From positions 13,567,501 to 13,631,500 of the forward strand of contig OW203992.1 in NCBI GenBank assembly GCA_934047225.1: 64,000 bases of DNA, given 5' to 3'. The stretch is from Ypsolopha sequella. Lineage: Eukaryota; Arthropoda; Insecta; Lepidoptera; Ypsolophidae. Below, piece after piece: positions 51,440-62,799 of this stretch (its first letter is position 1; every line of letters starts with the position of its first letter). The position numbers were made by a program, and so were the translations under genes. The notes below the pieces were generated by a model, which made no database searches, was not told the origin of the DNA, and saw nothing but the letters and a program-made list of their open reading frames with translations.

Positions 51440-52375
51440 TAAAGTTTTTTAGATCCAAGACGGAGCGCACTCCTTTATAACGGGTGAAGCAGGCCAAAAC
51501 CACACCCCCGACACTTCATAGTCCTCGCTCAAGTTATTTACCTACACTCTCACGCGCGCATCTGGCTTGTCCACACACGCTTGTGTGTGTGCGTGAGCTA
51601 GTCTAGGGCTGGCAGCAAGCGTGTGAGCGTCGTCGATCGAGAGGGACAACATTTATACTCGTAGTCAGCAATTTACTTAAGTACTTTGGGCACAAACACA
51701 GGATTTTTAGGACATACGGGTTTCCTCACTATGTTTTCCTTTACCGTTCAGAAAGTGGGAAGTACTTACCTATAAGCAAATACGATGCGCATTATGTAAA
51801 TTCCGAAAAACTCATTGGTGCATGCCCAACCGCGGATTGAACCTGGATCTCAAGATTGAGAGGCCAGCGTTCTACTCCTGAGTTACCGCCGCTTTTTCAT
51901 AACTTTAAAAATAAATTAACATGAAAAAAATGGCTTAGTTCATCGGAAGGAAGAGAATTTTAAAAATCTACGTCTTATTGGTTGCTCCGTTTTCAAGGCA
52001 TTCATATATACCACAATAACGAACCATATTGATTAAAAATCAGTATCGTAATAAAACAAAACAAGATTTATACTTGCGATTGTTGGCACTTGATGAAACA
52101 TAAAAAGCATCTCGATTTTGAACACAAACACTTGTACTATTTGTTTCATAACATAAACAAATGTTATGAAACAAATAGTACAAGTGATTGTGTTCAAAAT
52201 CAAGAATACAAAACAAAATACGTGCGCAGCCAAAGAGTGGTACTCGAGCTCTGCCTGCCTCCAGATTTGCCACTAACTTGCGGGGGACCGCGGGGGACGT
52301 TAAATTCGCGCGGGGAGGTGAGTGTCGCTTCTTTACGTAGTAATACTTTATATTCTCTGCCAAAACTGAGAAAGT
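51440..52375 (-). repeat. Repeat X, copy 2 (not carrying the LINE)
   Basis: On the minus strand this copy runs from GAGAATATAAAGTATTACTA (about 52370) through the ACTTGTACTATTTGTTTCAT hairpin, without LINE interruption, to GTGTCGGGGGTGTGGTTTTG near 51505. A SINE-bearing insertion (about 51680-51960) separates two blocks. It defines the empty site for the LINE at 29315-32038. The class is unknown: no terminal repeats or coding region were identified. Confidence 0.7.
51735..51900 (-). mobile_element. tRNA-derived SINE, copy 2
   Basis: The minus strand has a tRNA-like head, GCGGCGGTAACTCAGGAG with box B-like GGTTCAATCCGCGG, then GGGCATGCACCAATGAG and a body with AAACATAGTGAGGAAACCC. This is the common lepidopteran tRNA-derived SINE layout. 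It is inserted in repeat X copy 2. Confidence 0.65.
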
Positions 52376-52560
52376 TTCGTGTTAGTACTCGTCTTGAAAC
52401 TCACACATGCGCAATCTGTCTTAGATTTTATTACGCTTCAATGTTGACAGCGCTCCGTTTTGAGTTATTTGGTCTGAGACTTTGTTTTTTGAGTTCTGAC
52501 AATAGCTGCATTAAGGTCTAGAAAATCTTTCTCTTTATATTTAATTATTTATTTTAATTA

Positions 52561-53596
52561 TATACAGAGTGGAAAAAAATCAAGGGCCCTGGAGGGGAAC
52601 TACCTTAAATTCTTTAGTTAGCTCATCTTACTGAAAGAAAACATTCCTTTATTTTTTAAAAGAAACAAAACTGCATTCAAAGATATTCTGAAATCCGCTT
52701 GTCTCCACTTGGGAATCGAACCGACTAAAATTTAAAAAAATAAAACCTCGCTATTTTACTATACGAATCGGTAGGATGATTGTTTAGGATAAAATTTGTC
52801 TAATAAACATTTGGTCTTACACTCATCTGTTGTAAGAGATACCCATGAAATTAAATATTTATTACAAGTTCTTTATTAACAATACTATACCTAGTACTGT
52901 TCACTTGTAACAAGTAAATGACACGTTACAATTTTCTTATCTCTCTTACATCCAAAGACATCGTATGAAGTACAAGCTTGCTAATGTTATTTATCTTAAG
53001 TACCTTGTTGAAGACTTCAATAAGAATAAATCAATGCACAGCACAATTCCTTCTTGCACTAGGCGAACGTACTGACGAAAAGTTTAAAAAGGGAACGTAT
53101 ATTTTTTGCAACGCGCAGCAATAAATTTGAAGTTCGAACAATAACTTTCAACATTTTTAAAATCAATAAAAGTATTAGTTCGAATTTCAAATTTTGTTTT
53201 GTTTTGCTTTCATTCCGTGCTGTCATTGTGTAATAATGGCGTATCATTATTACTTTTCAAGTAAACAGTACTAGGTATTGTTAATAAAGAGCTTGTAATA
53301 AATATTCAATTTCATGGGTATGTCGTACAACAGATGAGTGTAAGACTAAATGTTTATTAGACAAATTTTATCCTGAACAATAATCCTACTGATTCGTATA
53401 ATAAAATTGCGAGGGTTTATTTTTTTAATTTTTGGTTGGTCAGTTCCCGGGTGAGACAAGCAAATTTTAGAAGACCTTTGAATGCAGGTTTGTTTCTTTT
53501 AAAAAATAAAGGAATGTTTCCTTTCAATAAAATGAGCTAACTAAAGGATTTAAGGTAGTTCCCCTCCAGGGCCCTTAAATTTTTTCCACCTGTATA
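52561..53596. mobile_element. Foldback element, full copy
   Basis: Ends TATACAG and CTGTATA (with GGGCCCT and GGAACTACCTTAAAT blocks just inside) belong to inverted arms of about 370 bases. The arms share TTCCTTTATTTTTTAAAAG, GGTAGGAT, TTTATTAGACAAA and TTATTAACAAT or complements. It is 1036 bp, with no transposase frame. The copy at 2017-2628 lacks most of the right arm. Confidence 0.75.
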
Positions 53597-53683
53597 TTTT
53601 TTATGATTTAGATTTGTTAAGGACACATACAGTCATTTATACATTTTAAATATCTTAAATTTAGCACAGACAAGGAGGTCCCT

Positions 53684-53718
<35 letters not shown>

Positions 53719-56500
53719 GTATGGCCTTTGTGTCCTGCATTGTTTTTAATTCTAAATAATAATTCTATAGCTTTGTAGAAAAACAATGCAGGTTATTTTG
53801 TTACATCGTTCGAAAATAATTATGTTCAAAGTATATATAATATAATCTAGGTACTATATCAAAAAAATATTTCTAATTTGAGCTGTAGTACTCTAGTATT
53901 TAGAGGGGTTGCAAAACAATCCACGACTTTAGTTTTTTTTGTATACGTTGCAGCTGCGCTTGAGGAAGGTGTTTTTGGAGTAGTTAGTTGAACTAAAACT
54001 AATATAAAACAATGTACCAGAATGCGAGGTTACACTACGTGGGACTTAAAAAAATATTTTTCCAAAGAGAGAAATATCTTATGTAGTACCAGCATTAAAC
54101 TTTGCTCGTACGATAAACTCGATTAGTATAGCTAGAAAAACATTTGTTGCTGCGAGTCGGACTGGCCGTTTAGTCAGTGAGACAAATTTTAGGGGCGCAT
54201 TTTGGGGTAGTTTTTATTCCATCGAGTACCAGCATGCAACCAATGTATTATTGTGGCCTTGACCAACCTGTGACGAAACCCCCTAGGTCTGCCTGGCCGT
54301 TTTTCATGTACGAACTATTTCCAAGACGACAATTCGGCAAAAAACATAAAATTGGTAGTCCGCAACTAAAAATGTATATAAAAAGAAAAAATACGTGCAA
54401 TAATGATCAAATAATATATATAATATTATATATAATATAATATAATATAAATAATATAATGATCAAATAATATTTGTGGAGATATTTGCACTGATAATAA
54501 ATAAGATTTATATTTAAATTTAAAACTACCAAGTGAGTTTACTTTTTGGGGGAGGGATATTATTCCAACATCTAGTTGCGGAGTCCTTGAAACTTCCACG
54601 GAACGCTGCTAAGTCATGCTGTGGAATAGAGAGCAAGCGAGAAGAGACAGATCTCGTGTTATACCTATGATTGTTGAGAGTATCATACAAATATGATGGA
54701 CTATTGCATGAAACAGAATAACGAAACGAAGCTAAAAATATAAAATTAGCTTTATATTATGCTTTTTTATAAATACATATATTTTTGTAGTACCACATGC
54801 AAAGAAAATAGTCCCGATCTAAAAAGAGTTTGCAAAAACAGGAAACACAAAAATTTCACATTTTTGTTTTTTTTTTAAATATGGTTTTTGATAAACTAAG
54901 TTTCAAAATAACTATTCTAATTGAAAACAAAGATGAAAAAAAAATAAAAATAACAATTTTTACAAGTTTGAAGAAAATAATGTTTTTTTTTTCATTTTAT
55001 TCGATTTTACCCCGTATATAAAGAAAAAAAAAATTTTGCCATATCTATTTATCACTTTTCTATCATACATCTAACTTCCATTTAAATAGAAAAAATCGCG
55101 TAATTAAAGTTTTCTTTTAAGCCTTATTTTTGCACAAAAGTAAGATTTTTATTACAAATACACAAGATTTTATACTAACCTCTTTAATCGTTACTCAGAA
55201 TTTGTTATCGCCGATGAATTGATATTCAAAGTAATATAGGTACATTGTATCCATATCAATATCAAAATTTAGTACCAAATTAAAAAATCACACTACCTAA
55301 TTTCCATCTCTGACCATTAGTGAAGGTTTAAGTAAAGAAAGGCCACTTAAAAAGTTCCTACCCGGAATAGAAAAACCCGTACCTACATGGTAAATGGCAC
55401 AAGAACGTATACAATATTAAACACGTTACTTATAAAGCTTGCAAGTCACATTGATTGGTATTATACTGTTTAGCTAAGAAACTATTCCAAAACCTCTTAT
55501 TCGGTCGTGAAATATAAATTCATTCAATGATAAGTACTAACATAAAATCAGGATTCATCCAGGATTTACATATTCTTGGCACGTCTTCGAAATAGTACAA
55601 TAAAAAAATCTTTGTTTTTGCAACGAGGGACTGAGATTGATGTGCAACAATTACGGGATGCTCCCAAACTATAAATTTCGATGTGTTGCATCGACAAGAA
55701 GCTTTTTGTGATGTCTGCTATGCTAATATGTGTCTGGAAACACATCTTAAGAGAACGGAGATATATGGTATCGCTTTATATTTGATGGTCTCGAAGGAAG
55801 AAATACATTTATCTACTGAAATCTGAACTCCAGACAAAATACATTTGTCCACTGAAATCGAGAAAATGTGTAAATATTGCAAAGATGTAGTCTATCTGTA
55901 CGCTTTTCATTTATCAGATAGTCTGAATAATACCTACATCAAATCAATTTTATTTATGTACGGTCAACAAAACAGATAAGTAAGCAAGTGACAAGTGGTT
56001 GATGAGATGAAGAATACTTAATTAATAGTGCCTGTGTGTATGTAATGACCAATCTCATTTATCACACACCTGTGGAGCTTAGGATCGAAGTGTTTTTGCT
56101 GGACCTGGTTACCTGTCTTTGTTGACTGTACACCAACGAAGGTAATTAGGAGTTAAAGCGTGGAAAAATAAATAAATATTCTCAAGAGTGACCATAACAA
56201 CTGAGTACAATAATAAAATTAAAACGTGCTCTTCTATGTACTATTCTTCTAAATGTGAACTCTTCTCTATATTTAAAAATCAATACGAGTAGGTTATTAT
56301 GTGTATAGATTACCATTAAGTATTCGTAAAAATATGCAGTCTCTTTAATTTAACAAAAGAAAAAATGTTTGATGTTACCTCCTACTTATTAAAAAGCTTT
56401 ACATTCTCAAACTGATTGTATCAAATAAATAACGAGTGGGTGCATCTAAATAACGGGCTCAGTAACATAATGTTATTATTATAATACCTAGTTAATCACT
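53597..56500. other. AT-rich intergenic sequence with simple repeats
   Basis: A (CAT)n run lies at 53690-53719 and a (TATAA)n run at about 54415-54450. No splice-flanked exon or paired repeat ends were recognised; open frames are short and AT-driven. Confidence 0.4.
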
Positions 56501-56509
56501 CCAATGAAA

Positions 56510-56710
56510 TCACTTGTCAGCGGCGACAATGGGTGCGTTGTGCAATATTGCGGTTCCCATGGGTGCGGGCGCAGTGCTCAGGGCCAGGGCCGGATTCCCA
56601 CCCTCTCGTGAAGAGGGCTGCCAGTGCAGGCTGCAGTGATGCCGGGACACTCGACCTATTAGCGACGGACGGAACGGGTGATTCCGGGTTGCAGTGGTAT
56701 TAGACTCAGT
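56510..56710. other. GC-rich island, unassigned
   Basis: About 200 bases stand out by GC content (GGGTGCGGGCGCAGTGCTCA, GAAGAGGGCTGCCAGTGCAG). A 36-codon open frame from the ATG at 56530 has no recognised domain. It may be a repeat fragment or a distal exon. Confidence 0.3.
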
Positions 56711-57930
56711 GCATCCTTCATGTTCGACCTTATTATTATTAACAAATGCTTTGGTTATTTTCTACGAATCTATTGATCGGAGTAAAAAACGGAGATGACG
56801 TCAATATAAACGAACAATTTTCCTTCTCTTTAAAGTACTAATAATATTATAGCTTTCTTTCAGACCAAGATCCATACAGTAGAAATAATACAATAGAAAT
56901 TAATTAATTACATTACATTAATAAATAACATTTGTTCAAATGCTGTAAAAAATAAAATTAAACAGTAAACATTTACTTTATGAAACATAAACGGTCGATG
57001 ACATAACATTTTTTTTAAAGTTCAAACGTTTGGTTGTATATGGATAAATTTTGTAGTCAAGCAAAAGACTTATCAAGAGGTACAAAAACAGTGGCAATTA
57101 TACAAAAATTGTAAATAAAATTAAGCCAAACATCAAAACAAACATATACAACAAAATGCGTAGTATTTATGGTATAATGGTATGATCAAAAATTTGTAAT
57201 ACTACGACGTAGCAGATTTAGAAAGCGCGTAGCGATCACGCTAAGTAGCAGAAGGCAAATCGATTAAGTTATATTAGAATGAATCTGATTCAAAGCATCC
57301 TAATAATTTTAGACATACAATATATAAATAGACCACTGGTATAACTTTGATCATATCTGATCTAATCATACATGTCTAATAAACGATATTCCTAAAGAAA
57401 CAAACCGGCGCAAATAAAAATTAAGTTGTAAGTATGTATTTTAAATTACACATCCACTGTGACGTTTTTTAGGGTTTCGTCAACGAAAAGGAATCCTTGT
57501 AACGAAGCCTCAGTGTGTTTTCGTATGTCTATAAATAATTTGTTTGCGGCATAAATCGTGAATGGCTGGAATTATTGTGCTATAAGTTGTAGAGACCTCG
57601 AGAAAATGAAGAAATTCGATACCAACGGTCAGTATATAATAATTTTAAGCATTTTTATGAATGTCAGCTGTTACATTTGAAGTCGGTTGCTATTTTTTTT
57701 ATTAAAAGTAAATTTTACTTTAAAATAATGTGTTTTGGCAAATAAGCCGTATCCTCATGCAGATAATTCAAGTTGTTAGAATCAGCACGATGCACGTAAG
57801 CATTACCAGGGTATATTTTATTTACTTTGGCATTGCAGACTAGGAGGATTGAAAGCTGTTCCTTCGTGAAACGAGTCTTTTGTTGCCAAATTTGTTCAGT
57901 ATGATCAGGAAGAATTAAAATCTAGCCTTC
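56711..57930. other. AT-rich intergenic sequence
   Basis: At 57647-57705 a fragment of the ACCGACTTC palindrome family (GTTACATTTGAAGTCGGTTG) occurs. Otherwise nothing recognised. Confidence 0.4.
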
Positions 57931-57933
57931 TAT

Positions 57934-58290
57934 TTGTATCATAATTTTAGTAAGGGCTCAATGAAGATCATAAACAGAATAAAATGTGCAATTTTATTAA
58001 AACTGGGTCTAAGTCTAACCTCCGAGGGGAGGTTGGCCCGTTCGGCTGGTGGAGTACATACAACCCTCGGCCTAAGGGCATCTGCTCCGTGTCGTGGGAG
58101 TTCTGCACCAGCTCGCGTCAACAATAACACACAAATCAACCCGCTAGCCACTCTCGCAGCCCTCAGAATAGGGGCCCTGTGGAAGCTGTGGGAACCAGCC
58201 ATTCAATTAATAATATCACTCGCGAAATCCCATCCGAATCTAAACCAACTCGAGGGCGACGGGTGGGATAATGGCTAGAGCAGCAATTGA
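57934..58290. other. GC-rich segment with accidental open frames
   Basis: The plus strand is open for 114 codons and the minus strand for 87, over a GC-rich block with CCTCCGAGGGGAGGTTGGCC. No domain, splice signal or start context supports a gene on either strand. It may derive from a repeat. Confidence 0.3.
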
Positions 58291-58503
58291 TGCACACTGA
58301 CCGGAAACAGGCATCGTTTGTGTTAGATTTAATGAATATTTTGCAACATGGTACTTCATGAGAAGGGCGTCGGTTACAAAATGTTTCAACGTTCTATTTA
58401 TTACTTTAATTTGAAGATTAAAACACGAAAACCCAATGGAAGTACTTATTTTTGCCATACCCATACATGAAAACTAATGAAGTAATTTAGCTAGGCAGAA
58501 ATC

Positions 58504-59080
58504 GTGCAACTCATAAAATAAATGAATATTTGGATGATGGTGAAGCATGGTGTTACAGTCATAATGATATTTGTCATGGTAGTAGGTTATAATTTAATTA
58601 ATTAGTATAAATTCTCTAAAGAGTTAACATTAATTAATTACAGACTGTAAAAGGAAATAGACTATATGAGACAGGTAGGCAAGATATATATGTTTTTCTT
58701 TTTTTAATTAAACTGAATTCCTGCTGTCTTGTATTTTCTTATCCCTTGGTTAAAGTAGATATAAGTCATTTGTTGTTATATTGTTATATAAGTTTTATGT
58801 TAAAAAAAAAAGATATGATCTTGCTAAGTTGGGCGGAGGTAGGCATGTATTTATATATGTAACCTATTATATTAGTATGTAGTATACACGATGGAATTTG
58901 GTCGGCCGCCTGGATTCGTGCTGGGGGCTCGGTTGGTGATCATTGAACCTTGTTCCTGGTCCCTGGCCGGGTCTCCGGTATGGGTTCGGGCGGCTGATTG
59001 GATTTTACCTTGTATAATATATATTTTACCTATCATTTTAATCGTAAATATATTGCTACATAAATTAAATAAACCTTTAA
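58504..59080 (+). mobile_element. LINE 3' fragment, 5'-truncated
   Basis: The segment matches 31311-31910 of the LINE at 29315-32038, beginning inside the last codons of the ORF (AATGAATATTTGGATGATGG) and running through the 3' UTR including GGTCGGCCGCCTGGATTCG. Small deletions and substitutions separate the two. Only the extreme 3' end is present, the usual result of incomplete reverse transcription. Confidence 0.88.
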
Positions 59081-59084
59081 TTTA

Positions 59085-59440
59085 TCTGGGGGCACGGCAG
59101 TGCCCCCGCAAAGTCTCGCAGAAAAAACGCGGAACGGCCGTACCATCCTTTTCTCGAAGCAACTCACGGCACTTTCAACCCCCCTGTATCTTCGTTGTCA
59201 GTAAAGCTAGAAGTCTGAAATTTCAGGAACCAAGAGTACTTACTGATCCTACTTCTGACCCAAAATTACAACTTTTTACCTATATTTGATTACGAAATAT
59301 CTCAAGTCAAAGTTCCCTTATTTTGTCACTGACTGACTGACACATCATCAAAAGTCTAAAGGTGTTCTAGCAGGCCTACAAACTTGAAATTTTGTATGCG
59401 GTAAGTGTTAAGTGTACATTGCAACAAAAAAATATAAAAA
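59085..59440. repeat. Dispersed repeat with GC hairpin end
   Basis: A GGGGGCACGGCAGTGCCCCC hairpin at 59088-59107 starts directly after the LINE tail. The following sequence has CACTGACTGACTGACAC near 59325, of a type common in moth repeats. Related in style to 43251-43460. No gene. Confidence 0.45.
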
Positions 59441-59599
59441 TGTTATTTGCGGTTGGTAATTTTATATTTCCATACAAAGTCTATACAAAATGTATGTTTC
59501 CAGCTGCATCTATAAATTTGTATGACACTAGATGACGTTGCTGGTATGCTGCTTTGCATTAAGGGTCGGTATAATGTCAGATGCACAATTTAAAATGAG

Positions 59600-60930
59600 C
59601 ATAAAACATTGTGTAACTTGGTCAATCGGTTTAATAAAAATAATATAGATAATAGACTATAGGGCTGATATTCGTGCAGAAGCAAAAACGCAAAAGCTTT
59701 AAGTTCGCTCGATAGAAAAAAATTACGAAGTTACCTCTATATTTCATGTTTTTCGAGTGTTAAAGGACCTTTTTTAAAACAGCTTGCCTTGAAATTTGTA
59801 TTAAAAATAAGAAATCAAATGACCCCGTATAATTGCACGGGGATTTTGAATAATTCAGTTTCGTTTTCATTTAATTTAACATCTAAGAATTGGCGCTTAC
59901 GTCGATTTATTCTGAGACAAGGCGGCGACAAGATATCTCGGTCGCACGCGCTTTTTGTTCCATGCTTTGTTTCGTCACTCACCCGTCGGTCAGTTGTGAT
60001 CGCTCCGTTGAGACGGGAGGGCTACGTTTTTGCGCTCTCGACGTCCCGGTTTCGTAATTTAAATAAATCTCGTAATTTGAAACATGGGAAATAAATGCAA
60101 CCAATGTAAAAAATGGAATAAAAATGTTTTACGAGTGAAAATAAAGCAGTGGATGAAAGTAATGCAAAGGTACGCCATTACTTAAGGTGGTAAAACCAAC
60201 ACAATTTCATACGATTTTATAATTGGATACATGCCCTAATTACTTCAAAACAGACTTCTCAAATATGGCTATAAAAATCAACAAAAAATCTAGTTTCCGC
60301 ATATGCAATAATATTATTCGAATATTGTTTAATTATTACGCCATTAATAAATCAAAAGTAGTTAAAATTTGCAAGATTTTTGTGTGTATTGGTGAGACTT
60401 ACGCACACATAGAAGTCCATGATAGGTCGTACAAATACGTTTCATTCATAAAACTTTGTTCCGATTGTAGCACAAAATAATAACTTACAATATTGTTAAA
60501 TTTATTAACGATATAAAAAACAAATCAATGTCTCAGGTAAAATTATTTCAAATTAACTTCAATAAAAAAAAAACATTTCTTATTTTATTATTACAAAAAT
60601 CGACTACCATAATTTCCTTAGAATGTATTTTTTTTATTTGTCACCGTACATTGTGTGAAGATTCGGAACGGTAGCGGCCATGTCAACATTGCATATTTAT
60701 CACGTCAAGCGTTTTAAGTGCTAGCTTTTGACAGCAATTCACAACGCTAATCAGTCGCCATTGCATGAAGCACTCGATCTGTGTTGAACACAATAATCAA
60801 CAATGGCTGACGCTCAACGCTCAACTGATTTCTTTCTGCGTAAACAAACGTGAACGAAATAGATTTTTAGAGATTCAGTGTGATAAGTACAGCAATTCGT
60901 TATAAATAGAGAAAAGAAAGTTATTTGAAT
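59600..60930. other. AT-rich sequence, partly repeat
   Basis: At 59610-59770 GTGTAACTTGGTCAATCGGT and following blocks resemble 46245-46380. No gene recognised between there and 60930. Confidence 0.4.
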
Positions 60931-60939
60931 GCCACCACG

Positions 60940-62790
60940 ATGAAGCGTGCTGTTATCAAGCATGAATATTCCGGGCACAAAGTGAACAGCAAGCGTTCGA
61001 GAGCTGCCATGAAACGTTGCTATGGTGAAGAGAAAAGGTAAATATTTTATCACTATTTTGAAAATTAATTATGTTAGTCTAGAGTGTCGATAAGAGGGCA
61101 CGACATACAACATCTTACCATGTTTACTCTAAAAATATTGTATTTCCTTCCAGTCGACCTGGCGCACAAATGAGCCGAAGGGTTCTTGTGACCAACCTAA
61201 TGCTGCCATAGAAGTGCATCCAGAAGGAAGTTCTTCTAATCCTACACCTAAACGCGCCATCCGAACATATAAACAAAAATTGACAGACATGCCTCGTAAA
61301 AAAAAATGTCCTTTTACACCTACTCGTGAGGTATCACAGATTCGCAGGGACGGACGTCAGGCATGATGAACAGACAGCTGGACCCAGCAATGAACCAGTA
61401 GATATTATTTGGACACAAGATGCAGACATGGAGAAGCACGAATTAAGCATTGAAAAAACATGTGGTGTTTCTAGTCTTGAAGGCTTACAAGGCTATCGTA
61501 TAGTAGATATTCAATATTTATTAAAATGGTCTTTGAAAATCCAAACTGAACACAAAAAACACTGCACTTGTGGCCACTTGGAGTTTGTTCGAGAAGAAAG
61601 AAATGGACTGAGTAGCACTTTCCAATTTAAATGCAACACTTGTGATCAAATTTATGTAGGAAAGACGGAGGGTGTCGAGAAAATCAACCAGTCATTTGTG
61701 TGGGGAATTCTAACCGGAGGGAGTTATTATGCCCAAAGTGACAATTTGCTTGCCGCTATGGATATACCCACGATTTCACAAAAAAAGTATGCAAAAACTG
61801 AATTACATTTGAGAAAAGTATGGGAAGAACACTAGTATAAAGAAATGCTAGAAGCTGGAAAAAAAGAAAAACAAATTGCCGTTGAAAAACGGCACATATG
61901 CTCGGATGGAGTTCCATATACCTATAACAGTACATGTAGATGGAGGCTGGTCAAAGAGGTCTTATGGACACAACTTTAATGCCAATTCAGGAATAGTAAG
62001 TTTAGTTATTTGATAAGTTTTAGTTCTGATTTCTTGAACGAGCGAGCAAAGTTTTCTGATAAAGTCTATTTGAACAATCTGGTGTTTTATATGTATGTAT
62101 GTATGAATTGTTGTCTTTATCTCTTTATAGCTCTTTACCTATAGATTGTTTAATTTTCAGGCTTGCATAATTGGAAAGGAAACAAAAAAATGCTTGTTTT
62201 TGGGCATAAAAAATAAATACTGCAGCATGTGCAATATTTATTATCTCATGCAGTATATTCATCAAAGCCTTACTTTACGTTGTAACTTAATATAATATAT
62301 TTTTTTGCAGGTATTGTTGAGGGTGAAAACGCCATTGTGGAAGTAAAATGCTTTTCTTCCGTTGCAAGATTGTCAAAGACACTGGAAGAAGTAGCACAAA
62401 CAAAAAAAACTTTTCACTAACATTTAGTAACAGCCGCCTGGACGTTAATAAAAAACATAATTACTATTACCAAGTATGTGCTCTAGCTGTATATATAATA
62501 TAATATAATATAATATAATAAATACTATGAATTTGTTAATAAATAGGTACTAAGATAAATACTTTTTTTTTCAGATCCAGGGACAATTGAAAGTGGCTCA
62601 GAGAGACAAGTGCTACCTGATTTGCTTTTTGGACGTTGGCAGCCCTATAAAAGTAATAATAATTCAAAAAGATGATGAGTTCATTAAAAACATGATTCCA
62701 AAACTGAGTGACTTTTATAGAAGATGCGTTTTGCCAGAAATAATTTTAAGGAGAGTACCTGCTAATCAAAAATGCTTGGAGCCTAAATAG
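60940..62790 (+). pseudogene. Broken gene: Mutator-like transposase part then YqaJ-type nuclease part
   Basis: A first exon-like frame (60940-61037, MKRAVIKHEYSGHKVNSKRS) has a good CCACCACG-ATG context and a GTAAAT donor. From 61154 a frame reads PTREVSQIRRDGRQ and shifts at about 61340 into EGLQGYRIVDIQYL (residues 53-66 of the 61326-61835 frame), HCTCGHLEFVREERNGL, FKCNTCDQIY and WGILTGGSYY. After a TAG and a shift it gives VDGGWSKRSYGHNFNANSG, then from 62161 ACIIGKETKKCLFLGIKNKY. These are in the order of invertebrate Mutator-like transposase proteins. The catalytic middle is missing. From about 62311 GIVEGENAIVEVKCF, HNYYYQ and IQGQLKVAQRDKCYL resemble the YqaJ recombinase/exonuclease fold, ending KLSDFYRRCVLPEI. 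At least two frameshifts, one stop and a deletion make it a pseudogene. Confidence 0.7.
62575..62790 (+). pseudogene. YqaJ-type C-terminal exon, intact
   Basis: After a TTTTTTTTCAG acceptor this exon joins in phase to CAA (Q) of the preceding exon ending at about 62474 before GTATGTG, giving NYYYQ-IQGQL, the hallmark of YqaJ-like nucleases in animal repeats. It reads on through KDDEFIKNMIPKLSDFY to a TAG. This part is undamaged although the rest of the gene is broken. Confidence 0.6.
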
Positions 62791-62799
62791 ACATTAGTG

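Noticed and set aside
57934..58278. 114-codon open frame, with an 87-codon frame opposite
   Set aside because: Both strands are open because the block is GC-rich; no start context, domain or exon signals.
58891..59289. 132-codon open frame
   Set aside because: It runs from the LINE 3' UTR across the junction into an unrelated hairpin repeat, so it cannot be one protein.
61326..61835. Complete single-exon gene of 169 aa
   Set aside because: The reading continues from upstream by a frameshift and past its stop into further family motifs, so it is one segment of a broken gene.
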